The notes beneath the pieces are model-generated. The model had not been told where the DNA came from and ran no database searches. It saw only the letters and a program-made list of their open reading frames with translations. Shown here piece after piece: positions 43,598 to 55,182 of a DNA stretch of 64,000 nt. This stretch comes from Triangularia verruculosa (taxonomy: Eukaryota; Ascomycota; Sordariomycetes; Sordariales; Podosporaceae), in assembly GCA_033296885.1 (NCBI GenBank), contig MU864026.1:1-64000 (forward strand). The letters run 5' to 3'. Every line of letters begins with the position of its first letter. Position 1 is the stretch's first letter. The translations under genes and the position numbers were made by a program.

Positions 43598-46242
43598 TTA
43601 AATCACAAGCGCCAAAGCAACAACACCCATCAACCCGCCAACAGCCATCTTGCCCGCTCCGTTGACCTCAACAACCGGCAACCGGGTAGGGCCAGGGGCA
43701 GGGGTCTCCTCGGTGATGGGCACCAAGGGGAGGGTGATCTCGGGAGTGTAGGTGTACGCAGGCTTGGTAGGGGGCTTGGGCACGAAGGTACCGTTGTTGC
43801 CGCCGCCAATAGGGGCGCCGCCGGTAGGAACGGGGACGACGACTGGCGGGACGGTAGTGGGCTCCTCAGCACCGCTGGTAGGAACGGGAACATCGACTGG
43901 GGGCACGCTGGTGGGCTCCTCCGCACCGCCGGTAGGGACGGGGACATCGACTGGGGGCACGCTGGTGGGCTCCTCAGCACCACCGGAGAGAGTGACGGTT
44001 CTTGTGCCGGTGGAGGTCACGAGAGTGGTGAGGGTGGTGTCGTAGTTGGGGATGCCACCGGTGGGAACGCCAGTGGGGACAGCATCGGTAGGAACGCCCT
44101 CAGTAGGGACAGCCTCAGTGGGAACGCCCTCGGTAGGGACACCCTCAGTAGGGACGCCCTCGGTAGGAACACCCTCGGTGGGAACACCCTCAGTAGGGAC
44201 ACCCTCGGTGGGAACACCACCGCTGGGAACCTCGCTGGGAACGCCGCCAGCAGGAACAGATTCGGTGGCGCTGGCAATAGGGCAGACGGTGGTGCCAACA
44301 GCAACGACTGAAGTGACAACGCGGCTGGGGCAGTTGGGAACGCTGGGAGGGCAGGAGGAAACAGTGATGACCTCGGTGGAGTAGATGGTCGAGGTGGTCC
44401 AGCCATCAGGGAGAGTGGCGGTCTCGGTAGGCACGGGGGTGGCGGTGATGGTGGGGGTGACAGGGCAGACGGTGGTGCCAATGGCAACAACGGAGGTCAC
44501 GACACGGCCAGGGCAAGATGTGACGCTAGGAGCGCAAGAGGTAATGGTGAAGGTCTCAGTGGCGAAGATGGTCGAGGTGGTGAACTCCTGGGCGGTGGTG
44601 GTGGCCTCCTCAGAGCCGGTCTCGGTGGGGACAGCAGTCTCAGTAGGCTCGGCACCCTCAGTTGGCTCGACGGTCTCGGTGGGTTCAGCTCCCTCGGTAG
44701 GCTCAGCAGTCTCGGTGGGCTCAGCTCCCTCAGTGGGCTCAGCGGTCTCGGTAGGCTCGGCAGTCTCATCATCCTCGTCATCCTCGCAGGTGTCATCGTC
44801 CTCCTCGTCATCACCGGCGCCGGCAGTAGTGGTGGTCACGGGAGCCTCGGTGGTCACGGTTGGCTCAGGGGCGTCAGTGATGGTAGCGGTCTCGGTGGCT
44901 GTGGGCTCCTCAACATCAGTCTCAGTGGCGGTGGGCTCCTCAACGTCAGTCTCAGTGGCGGTGGGCTCCTCAACATCAGTCTCGGTAGCGGTCTCGGTAG
45001 CGGTCTCGGTAGCGGTGGGCTCCTCAGCATCAGTCTCGGTAGCGGTGGGCTCCTCGGAGACAGTCTCGGTCTCGGAAGCGGCCTCGGTGGTGGTAGGCTC
45101 GGCAGTGGTCACGGCCTCGCTGGTGCTGATGGTGCTGGAAACGGTGGTGCTGGTGGGAGCAGCGACATCCTCGAGCTGGTAAACGTTGATGCCCTTGACC
45201 TTCCAGAAAACATCCGCAAAGTCGGCGTTTTGAGACGTGACATAGTCGCTGCACTCAGCATAGCCCGTCTTGGCAGCGCAAGAATCCTTGCCGCCGGCGT
45301 TCCAGGTGTTACCAGCAGCATCACCGCAGAAGTTGATGTTGAGAACCATGCGCATATCCTTGAAGGCCTGCTTGACATCGCAGCTGCCGGGAGTGAGGGC
45401 AAAGCTGGGCTTGCCCCAGTTGGCCGGGTTAGGCTCTCCCTTCTCGACATCCTCGGGTGCGGCGCCACGAGCCCAGCTCCAGACCTTGAAGGTGGTCTCG
45501 GTCCACTCGGTAGCCCCTACAATTACATCAATGGTTAGCATGCAAAGCTTCGATTATAGGAGTCTTGACACATTGTTGAGTACTTACAGATGCCACCGTT
45601 GGGGTTTCCGAAGAGGCCGTTGCTTTCATCAAGCGCACAGCCAGCGTTGGTGGGTTGGCCAAGAGCTTCAACATCACAGTCGCTGTAGTGAAGGAGGCCA
45701 CCGCTGAGCCCTTGGTCGATTGCGCAAACACCGGCGGTGAGCACGTCGGTGTGGCCAACGATCTTGTTCTGGGGGTTCAAGTTCCAACCCTCGTAGATAT
45801 CAATCTCGCCATGCTGAGGCCACTGGTCACCGGTGAGCCAAAAGGCGGGCCAAGCACCACACACGGCCTTGGGCAGGTGGCTGAACTCGGCGATGAAGAG
45901 GCCCTTGCTCCACGAGCTCAAACTCTCGATCCTGACACTCTCACGACCATGCTCAGCGTACTTGTCGGCATCAACACCGATGTGGACGTCGTCGGTGTTG
46001 ACGGCGTTGATGAGGCCAAGTCTGATGGCCTCGGCCTGGCTTTGGTACTGAACATGCCCCCTGTTGGGATCTTGCTTGAAGCCCTTGAACTCCTTGAACT
46101 CGAAATTGTCGAAAAAGTTGGATGGTGTGAACTGCTCGGCGAGGACATATTTCTGTGTAGCAACGGCCTTATCTTTGTGTGCAACGGCGCCGGAGGCAAG
46201 AGCCAGGGCGAAAGCACCCAGCTTAGAGAATGATGGAGCCAT
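43598..46242 (-). CDS. GH16 glucanase-like wall protein with repeat-rich Ser/Thr/Pro stalk and GPI-type end
   Basis: Two exons, 46242..45588 and 45516..43598, 857 residues; the 71-nt intron (GTAAGT..GTAG, TGCTAACC branch) restores GGIWATEWTET. A signal peptide (LGAFALALASGAVAH) is followed by a GH16 catalytic domain (about 30-315) with the ExDxxE motif at Glu146/Asp148/Glu151 (GEIDIYEGW). GH16 enzymes of this type act on mixed-linked or beta-1,3-glucan in the wall. The other 540 residues are a low-complexity stalk. It has EPTATETDVE repeats, EPTETAEPTEGA repeats and two copies of a Cys-containing unit (TSC.PSV..CP.RVVTSVVA.GTTVCP). It also has a VPTEG pentapeptide array and three copies of an AEEPTSVPPVDVPVP unit. 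The C terminus is hydrophobic (MAVGGLMGVVALALVI). It should be heavily O-mannosylated and surface-exposed. Confidence 0.9.
43800..43990 (-). repeat. 54-bp coding repeat (AEEPTSVPPVDVPVP unit, three copies)
   Basis: Three near-identical 18-residue units at the end of the GH16 stalk. Copies 1 and 2 are nearly identical in DNA; copy 3 has diverged (TTVPPVVVPVP). Confidence 0.85.
44066..44222 (-). repeat. 15-bp coding minisatellite (VPTEG pentapeptide array)
   Basis: About ten tandem 15-bp units encoding PTEGV with PTEAV/PTDAV variants inside the GH16 stalk. Units differ mostly at third positions, so the array is not recent in all parts but could still change in length. Confidence 0.85.
44630..45060 (-). 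repeat. EPT-rich coding repeats of the GH16 stalk
   Basis: Two blocks: EPTETAEPTEGA units at about 44630-44765 and EPTATETDVE units at about 44890-45050, separated by an acidic, Cys-containing EEDDDTCEDDEDDE segment. Confidence 0.8.
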
Positions 46243-48150
46243 AATAGTGTATCTCCTACTGAAATAAAAGAACGACGGTGGTGTAGTGATATTATTAACG
46301 AATGTTGGACGTACGATACGTCAGAGGACGAGCAAGAATGCTCTGGGTTGCTAAGAGGCAGCTTGGATGGCTTGGCTGAAGAGAAGCATCAAACACAGGA
46401 AGGGGAGGGAAGCGGTACTTGAGGTGGCACCTCACGGCTTATAGGGGTGAGAGGTTGCCCACCCCGTGTGCCGGGGAGGCACGGGGACTCCATCATCATG
46501 CACACCCACCCTGATCACATCCACACCGGATGCCTGGTCGGTGTTGTCGCCGGGCCCGCCCTTTGTTTCGGCAGCGCTGGCCAAGAGATGTTTATTCCCC
46601 TTTGGGGCCTGATGGCGGCAATGGGGTTATGAGATGAGAAGGGCTCCCCTGCAGACGTTGCGGTCTCGCCAAAACGGCGGCTCCAGTCTGTCTCACTGCT
46701 AGGGGGTCGGCGCGGTCTGTTGGGATCTCGGACGAGCTTCCCCTACGAATACCCCATTGGCCAACCCATCAGTGTAAGCGTGAATGCTGCTGCCACCAAG
46801 ACTCTTGTTTGCTTCACCTGCTGAAGAACCACGGCCCATAATGCACCGGCTGTTTTTGGGCTACATCATGCGGTTGTACCCAGGTTGTTGGCTCGGTCCT
46901 CGTATCGTGAACCCCTAATAATCATTCCATGGCCTGTGCTCAAGGGGAGGGTGGCATTCGAGGTGGTCCAAAAAGTTGGCATCTTTTCTCGAAAGCGCTC
47001 GAGGGTTATTACCGGGGAGAGAAGGCGAGTGGAGCGGTAAGCTCCTCGTGGTGCTTGCCGAGGTTCCATTCTTAGAAACAAACAGTGGGGTCGTTGAGGG
47101 GGGCCAAGGAGGGCCAAGAATGCAGGAACATCGCCAGCGTCTGCGCGGTCAGGGGTAATCAGCAAATTCCACGACTGGTCAAACGTGAACTGTGTGTGAG
47201 TCGTGCATAAGCACCTGTCAAAGTCGAAATATTCCAACATCTGTTGGTCATCGTCATCACCCTCCCAAACAGCACAGCACCTTACGACATACGCGGCCCG
47301 GAAAAAAAGAGAGACCCGAAAGTCCAGAACTTTTAAACGTTGTCGATAATCCACTTTGACGAAATGATCGCTCCCCCAGGAAAACAGCGGTGCAAAAATG
47401 AGCTTCATAAAAGACCCAACCCACCGGTTGACGTGTCTGAGGTTCTAGACAACGCCGATCTTTTGAACCCCTTGATCCAGACAGTTGGGGAAGCTCTCTG
47501 TCGAGTACCCAGATCGGTGATCATTTCTCGCTCTCCAGAAATGATCGAAAATCACCTCTCCGCTGATGACCAGAAAGCAAAGAGTGGAACGTCAAATGTC
47601 AAATGCGGCCGGGGCGCAGTCAAAAAACACCAGGCCAAAATTCCGCCCCTTCCGAACTCATTTGTCACACACACACACACACACACACATAAGCCCGAGG
47701 AAAGACCCAAACCACCAAAGATGTGCTATGCAAGGCACCATGATGCGCTCGCACAAGTTCATTGCAGGCCCAGTTAAATTGCATCCATCTCTTCTCTCCT
47801 CGTCAACCATGCCGAGATGCCGCTCACCTCAATGCTTTGTAATAGACCGACCGCATTTCCTCTCCGAGTCAATGAGCATTCATTCTCACCCCGTATCACG
47901 TACAGTACAGTTCATACTGCCCAACCCTCCCCACGGCTGTCCCTGAATTGCGGCACAATTCTCACAGCATCACCCAGTAAGCTTTTCCGTCAGCATCATC
48001 TCCCGTCGGAAGGATAATAACCCTCCTTTCCCGTCTTACTTTCTCACTGCAACCCCAAAGACCCAACCAACTGCACACCAAATATCCATATTCACCCAAC
48101 CAATCACTGCCTCAAACTTCTTCGCATTCATTCATACGGGTATCATATCA
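46243..48150. promoter_or_regulatory. Promoter region of the GH16 gene; mostly noncoding
   Basis: 1.9 kb. A 180-codon minus-strand frame with an ATG (46866-47408) has no domain, low codon bias and odd composition, so it is not called. A (CA)12 tract lies at 47666-47689. The 3' end of the membrane-protein gene falls near 48.1 kb. Confidence 0.45.
47666..47689. repeat. (CA)12 dinucleotide tract
   Basis: Twelve uninterrupted CA units in noncoding DNA. Confidence 0.9.
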
Positions 48151-49067
48151 TCAGTAAATCACAAACTCACTCCTCTTCAACCTATTCTTCTCCGCCTTTG
48201 CCCTCAGCTGCTTCCTCCTAAAAAACCACCCAACAACCACCAACGCAACCAAACTCGGGACACCAATAGCAACTCCTACCCCGATGGCCACTGGCTTACT
48301 GACGCCGCCGCCCGACGTCTCCTTATCCGCCCTAGAGGGCTGCTGTTGATATCTCAGCCTCAGCCTTCTTCGCAGGTATTGGTAAGGTAGGTGAGCAACT
48401 TACCGGAGATGAACTCGCACTCGGGCTCGGCGCAGGCGCGACGTAATCCCCAACATTGAAGAACGGCGACCTCGCCAACACGGGTGCCTCGCCATCCGTC
48501 CAGGTCGACGGTCTCAACTCAAGCTGATACAGCCCGCTCTTGATCCATCGGAGAGGATAAGGCATGTTGGTCCACACGTATGAACTGCCAGTGGCAGCCG
48601 CTAAGAACACAACCTCCGTCAGCTCCAAGCTTCCATGGGTATCCGCCGCACCTCCTGTCTTCGTCTTTCCCTTACTTTGACCCATCATCTCCCATATCCC
48701 AATCACCGCTAACCTGTCCAACCTCATCGCTCCGAGATGAAAACATGAAGAAACGGTTAAACTCACCAGTAACGTTAACCTTGTAAACCGTAACCCGACT
48801 CCCACCCGCCTCTCCCCCCTTATCAATCACCTGCGCAGTGATAGACAGAGGAAAGTACTCCGGCTTCACCCCCTCCCACGTCAACCCGACGCTCCCACCA
48901 TTCCCAAGCCCTTCAAAGGAATTTGTGAACTCTGCTGGAAGAGCGGCTTGTACCCCCCCTACCATCAGTGATAGCAAGAAAACATAGGCTAGTAGTGTTG
49001 GGACGAATCTGCTACGGGTGAGGACAGGTATCCTGCCGAGACGACCGCAGATGCTAGTCGTGGCCAT
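48151..49067 (-). CDS. Single-pass type I membrane protein with extracellular beta-type domain
   Basis: Three exons: 49067..48767, 48600..48404 and 48342..48151, 229 residues. Introns are 166 nt (GTGAGT..TTAG) and 61 nt (GTAAGT..ACAG). Ignoring intron 2 gives a false C terminus (PIPAKKAEAEISTAAL); splicing gives a Gly-rich linker, a membrane helix at about 184-206 (AIGVGVAIGVPSLVALVVVG) and a basic cytoplasmic end (RRKQLRAKAEKNRLKR). The N terminus has a hydrophobic signal segment (LLAYVFLLSLMVGGVQA). The outer part, about 43-150, includes GGSVGLTWEGVKPEYFPLSI and YVWTNMPYPLRWIKSGLYQL, a beta-sandwich-like pattern followed by a Ser/Pro stalk. This is the layout of many fungal surface sensors, but no named family was recognised. 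It is on the same strand as the GH16 and GH72 genes. Confidence 0.78.
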
Positions 49068-52000
49068 CCTATGGTCGGTGTATAAATGAGGCGTCGAACT
49101 GATTCAGCGCTTGCTTCTGCCAGCATCCAGTCCCGCAGTCCAGATTGCGATCCTCCCGCCGAACGATGTTGTCCGTTCTTGTTGCTTGCTGGTAAAATTC
49201 GAGATGACTCCCTCGAATCTTATCCCAGAGTGATGCGTTGTCGTCGGGATCGTTTGGTTCGTGTCGACCGTCACGTTTCACCACGTTTTTCCTCCCGATG
49301 TCTTGTCCAACCTAAATCCGATCTTTTTTCCAGTACTATCCTTCCTTCGATGATTTATTTCCCGAATTCTAACACGTCTCTCGTCGGTTGTTGATGAGTG
49401 GCGTTTTGCTTTGCCCAAAGTCCAATGTGTGCAAACGCAGACACGTCCGCGCGATACCCGTCGATTCCTCAACAACCACAACTCCGAGATTTGGGAAACG
49501 CAAAAAAAATGTCGTCGATGAGAAAAGGATAAAAGGATGGAGTAGAAACAGAGAACAAAAGAAAACACTTGGAATGTCCCTCCGTCTCAACCGCTTCATC
49601 TCCACCTCAGCCCGCCCTCAGAAACCCCGACCGATCCAAGACATTTCCATATAGTAGAACCCAGTCCTGCTATTACAAAGTAGCTAGGAATGCTCTTCCG
49701 GACCGAAACAAATTGACCCAAGATAACGACCGTCCAAAGGGGATTCGCTCTCCATATTAAAAAAGGCCGGCTACAAAGGAACCTGGATATTAGGGTAAAT
49801 TGGGGAACACTCACCCTCTTTGAAGAGGGGGAGACCACACACAATGTTGTCTCGCAACCAAGAAAAACCGTTTGAGCCGACCGCCGTTTTTATCCAGCCG
49901 CAAGCCACCAAAGAAAAAAATGGGGGCATGCTCCCCAATCCAGGCTTGCTTTTCTCGGAGCCGCACCATCGACGCCCGATTCTCGTTGAAATCGCAACGG
50001 CCAAGCCAGGGTGTGCCACAGCCACTAGTTTTTCGGTACCGGGCAGAGCTGAGTGCCGGGGTGTCGAAAAACTCCCCTTATCCAGAACGTTGGACGGAGG
50101 TCTCCCGCCAAATAGTTCGGAGCCGCTTATTGGCGTCACCGTCTCCCGGAATGCGGAGGACCCCTGGGCGGCGGTGATCGACCCGGTCCTGATCCTGGTT
50201 CTCAGGTCTGTCAATGCAAGCCACCACTAACCACCACCAACCGTCAAATTCACGTGAGAGAGAGCTGTAATATCCGTGACAAATGCAAAGGTACTCTTTC
50301 TGCACTGTCCCTCCGCCTTTTGGCCCTGCCGCTGCCGTGTATCATATCACAGGCTTATTTGCTGATCAGCACTCGTCTGGCCCGGATGGCCTAGATGCTG
50401 ACATGCAGGAAGCCAGACCAACGGCATCGTCATTCAACACCCAGTTGAGTGCGCCCAACCCCCACATGCCGCTGATGCCGAGACCATCTTCACCCTACAG
50501 TCCAGCCCTAAGGCCATGACTATCCTGTTTCTGACGAACTAGCCGCATGCTCAAGGTTGCACAATCGGTTGTTTGGGTGGTATGTTGCTGCAGTTCGAAG
50601 CATCCGCGAGACGTGGGCGGTCAAGTCTCCGGTGAGGGGGTCGTCAGAGGCTGATTCAGCAACCACTGGAGTCATCCAAGTCGATAAACCAGAGCACGCG
50701 TATGTCGGGGGCCAAAACATGGAGGCTGAGAGTGTATACTTCCTTACCTATAAGAGGGGAACAAACCCAGCTCGGAGTTGACCATATCCCACCATCACCC
50801 AGCTCATCTGCTCTGAGCCAAATCAAGACAACAAGGCCTCGAACAATGCTCGCCTCATCCCCTATTCGCTCCACCAGCCGCGTTCCCTCTGGGCGGTGGT
50901 ATGGAAAGAGAGGGGCGGAATTCACACAAACCCGCAGAGATCTCTCTCTCAACAAGCCCAACTCCACCAGTGAACCCCTTTTCACCACCACGAGCTTATC
51001 TTCCTCCGGAGTGACACCCTCAGCTCAGGGATCAAGTTCATAGACGGACGACATCTCCATCTCTCGAGAAGCGGCCAAGAAGACGTGGCCCATATGATTG
51101 AATGAAGACGACTACCTTACGTGGCGTCTGAGTTATTGCAGGTTTATCTGGCCAGAATTCTGTCAGGAAGCACAGCCAACGCGATGCGGTCAAGGAAAAT
51201 CAGCATACCTTACGGCTAGTTGAGATGCCGGCCAGACGTTTGAGTGCGAATCTTGGTGTGCCGATTTGAAATTGGCTGCCAGAAACCAGACTAGTGCATT
51301 TCTGCTTGTCTTCCGTCAGCGGGCTCTTTTTAGGTTAGAAATTGCGAAGCAACATCAGGAAAGGGGTGGAATTTGGGTATGGAGACTTGTGACAAGTCCA
51401 AGAAGGTAATCAACGCGACATACCCCTGGAAGGAAGGGGTTGGAAAATATTCAAAGGAGGAATGATTGGATTCCGTGTCATTTCATGGTCAATGGGCACC
51501 AGTGTGAAGTTCGATATGGTCTTTCCTGTCAATTATCATGAGTTTCTTTGAAGAATTCAGGGGAAGCAATATGAGTTACACCTACAAGACCCAATGAACA
51601 CATGCTTCATTTTACAAACTTCCAATACTAATAGTAGTTCTACTATAGAAGCAGCCTGCAGGTAAGCCATGAACCAGAGGAGAATGATTACCTAAAGCAG
51701 ATAGAAGGCGGCCTGCAGCATAAGCACGGCGTGAACTACTAGGTCTGACCGACCGGACTAGTGACTGATGGGTATACCGCCTGGGCTGAGTGGTAGATGC
51801 GGCTTACTCACATTGCTCCACCATAACACCCTGCAATAATGTAGCGCCAGCTATCGGCCGATCATCGAATGTGCTTTTGGTAGGCCGAGAGTTGACTTTG
51901 GACTCCAAAGAAGCTGACGGCCCTTTGCAGATGCGGATTCCATCTCATTCAAGCCACTGCTAGCAAATATATTCGAAATCAAAGGGGCTACTCGGAGACA

Positions 52001-55000
52001 TTAAAGGGGGTGGGCCTTGAAAACTGTTTGTTGACTCCAATCTCGCGCTAAACAACGATCAAAGCTGACAGCGCAACCTCGGCGGTCTTTCCTTTCTGAG
52101 GTAAAGTCGGGCTTCCCTCGGGGTTCTTTGACGTTTGTGGAAAGAGGAATGGCCGTGCCACGATATTGAAGAATGCCTAGAGGTCCACCATCTTTATTGC
52201 AACTCGGGTGGTGTCAAAGCTTCACCGACGGCGCCGGAAATCTCCCCCTTTTCGTCGAAGATGACGGAATGGAGGTAGGCACCGGTCGGGGTCGACGGTC
52301 ATCACTGGTGTTGGACGATTACCCGAAAGTTGCCGCCTACGTCAAAATGGTACTGTCAGCATCTTGATCGCCGCCGACAAGGATAAAGAGAACCTACACT
52401 CATCTCCTAGGACACTCAGCTTGCTCACAGCCAGGACGGTGCAACGTTGAAGGCATCCAAGGCCAAACTAGGATTATTAGCAGGAAGAACTTTCCGAGAA
52501 GCGTGTGGTATGATGTAAGGCGTCAAGAGGGGTCTGAAGAAGGCCTGCGGCCGTGTTAACCAGAGAAAGCAGAATGCTGATAGGATAGGCGAAATGGTGT
52601 TGTTGACTGGAGCAGCTATTGACAAGGTATCGCGAATCTAGGCCAAATGTTGAAGTGTCCAAGTTGATCGAAGAAGTTGGCTAAAGACAGAAGCCATGGT
52701 CCACATACCTAGCTTATTAGGTACGAGGGCTCGGGGCTGACTGAGGAAGGAGCCACCAACAGCATCGCTCCTTCCACACCTAAACGCAGATTTGGGATTA
52801 TTCACCCACAAAATTTACTATGTTTAGCATACATCACTTCCTTCACCATTCTGCCCTCCATGCCAACGCAACTAGCAACACAAAGCGACAGCCCAATTGC
52901 CAAGTTCCAGTTGAAGTTGAGTCTGCATGAACATTGCGGTACTGTTCCCAGGGTCACAGGCCTCGAGATTCTGAGGTGAACCGCTTGCACATTGACCACT
53001 TACACATTTTGATGACAGATTACCATCAATGGGAGTCCGGATACCTGTCTTTGACCGTAAAATCATAACCTACCGCAATCGATCTCAACAGCACGCAGTA
53101 CCTTGCCTCGCTTACACTAATAAGCGTCCAAGCTTCATTCAGTTTACTCATCCTCCAGTCATTGTCTACTCAATCACCATACAATACTCATATTCTTCTC
53201 GCCGAACCTTCACGTCTCTCGGCAAACTGGCCCCTAACCAACTAACGGTCTCGCCGAAGACACGGCACAACGATGGAGATACCCACCCCATCTTCCACCC
53301 TCTTTTCGTCTACCCCGGCCTTTCAGGCTGTCAACGACACACAAGCAAACTATCATGTTAGAGGTAGGAAGCACAACATGGCCACTCCAGACACAGCAAA
53401 AGGCAGCCAGATCGACAGGCACGACATCATCTCCAACGCCATCTCCCACACACCTCACAACTTTGTCGCGCCCAACCCTCCATCCAGCACCGCTCCCATA
53501 CTCCATTTTCGAGATCCTTGTGTCGCCATTCGGACACCATAACCTCTTTTTACCTCCGATCCAACCCTCCAATCCCAATACAGCCCCCCCCCCCCCCCTC
53601 TCAGCGTCCACTTACACAACCTACCCATCCCACCGAACGCCACACAAGCCCACTAGTCTCATTATGCGCACCAATATACCGACAATCCCCGCTTCAGCTT
53701 CTCACTATCTCAATCCTTTCCAAATATCATGCGCCAATATGTCTCTCAAAACCCCCCTAAACTCGCTTAAACGATAGTCTGGGGCATTCCTTTCTTACCA
53801 CCACCTTGGCAATTGAGACCATCCCCTTCACAGTAGACTATCCATCCCCCCATGACAAAAGGAACAAGCCAAGTACCTAAGCAACTTGATATCATACACC
53901 CTACAAATCCTCAAGCTATCAAGGAGTAGTTCAAACCCAAGCACCCCCCCTCGGTGACGAAAACCGTAACACCCTGTGCCTTCCTAAGGCATCCTCTCAA
54001 AAAACACTTCCTAGCCAGTAAATGTAGCGTAAGCAAGCGTATTGAGTAAGATCGTAGTAGCACTTTGAACCGCCCCCGCCCCCAGCCTTCCAGCCAAGAC
54101 TGCATCTCCTTGAATAATCTGATTTTTGGAATTTCCCAAGCCCCAAGTCTGTCTTCAGCTGTGTCTCAACACAAGAGATACCGATACCGGGAGTCCTATG
54201 AAGCATGATATCTGGTAATTATATTTCCCTCGGTATGCTCTCGCGCGGCAGATATGTGACCCATTGCCCTTTAACGGAAATACCTCCCCTTTCAAGCACT
54301 AAATCATCAACAGTTTCCTGTTTCATCCATCCAATCACCTCTCCAGCAAAGAAAAGCGTCATGTCATCAATACAATTACATATTTTACCTCCGTTATGCC
54401 AACTCCCGTGGTATCTAGTAACCAAAATTCCAAATTCCCCCTTCCCCGTTATATAAAACTGTAGTACATCGTATGATAAAACGTAAGAAGAAATGAACAG
54501 GGCTGAGTGAAGTGAATCAGGAAAAAACCCCATAAACGCCCACTGTCCCCCTCCCGTCCCAAAGTGCATGCATGCACATGCCCCGCTCCCCCCCGATTCG
54601 GTGAGGCAGGAAACTCTTCTTTGTGTGCACCACTTATACGCAACCCCAAAAATGCAAAAATACCACAGCCCGGTATGCCGCCCAGTTCTGCACGGCCGAA
54701 GGCGGGGAGTGAGGGTATCTTCCGCGCAGATACCGAACAACACTGTTCCTTCGTTGAACCACGGCCCTGATCTACCCACCCATCGTGTCTCTTTTCGGAG
54801 GAGCCTCGCCCCGAAGAATCAAACATGGTGCAAGAAGAGGAGGGTAGAGGGCGTTTCCCTCCTCCTCGATTTGATCATGCAGCCACACACCCCTCTCCGA
54901 TTCGATATCGACAAGTGTTCCTCCTATCACAGTGACGTGATTGCCGCTGATATCCAACCACAACACAACAGCCCCGCAACACAAGAAAGCCGGCTCTTGT

Positions 55001-55182
55001 CCGTGTCAGGCTTTCTGTGGTGAGCGGAAAACAACGCATGCCCCAAATTCTGCAGTTATCCTCGCGAGACAAGTCATGTCTCGGCAGTTCCGAACGGTGT
55101 GGATAGATAGGCTCGGGGATGATGAAAAGTTCCATCCTTGAGAGGTTCAGCTGGCCAAGAAAGAATGGCGGAGCGATTTGTC
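49068..55182. other. Gene-poor region, 6.1 kb
   Basis: Only short ORFs without domains or codon bias. Seen in it: an imperfect 55-bp duplication (51651-51750), a 7-bp-arm inverted repeat ATAGTAGTTCTACTAT (51631-51646), a 17-nt C run near 53585, and long stretches (51.05-52.15 kb) with essentially no ORF. The first few hundred bases are the promoter of the membrane-protein gene; the last few hundred are the bZIP 3' region. An 89-codon frame at 53273 and a 186-codon minus frame at 54219 are not supported. Confidence 0.5.
51631..51750. repeat. Small inverted repeat and imperfect duplication
   Basis: ATAGTAG-TT-CTACTAT at 51631-51646 is a perfect short hairpin. GCAGCCTGCAGGTAAGCCATGAAC (from 51651) and GCGGCCTGCAGCATAAGCACGGCGTGAAC (from 51708) look like diverged copies about 56 bp apart. 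Confidence 0.5.

Noticed and set aside
43379..45182. Plus-strand Gly/Val/Ser-rich frames opposite the GH16 stalk
   Set aside because: They are periodic shadows of the coding repeats on minus.
46866..47408. 180-codon minus-strand frame with ATG
   Set aside because: Lies in the GH16 promoter, lacks domain and C-ending codons; kept only as a remote possibility.
54219..54779. 186-codon minus-strand frame downstream of the bZIP gene
   Set aside because: Composition rich in Cys/Gly/Phe without pattern; no codon bias.
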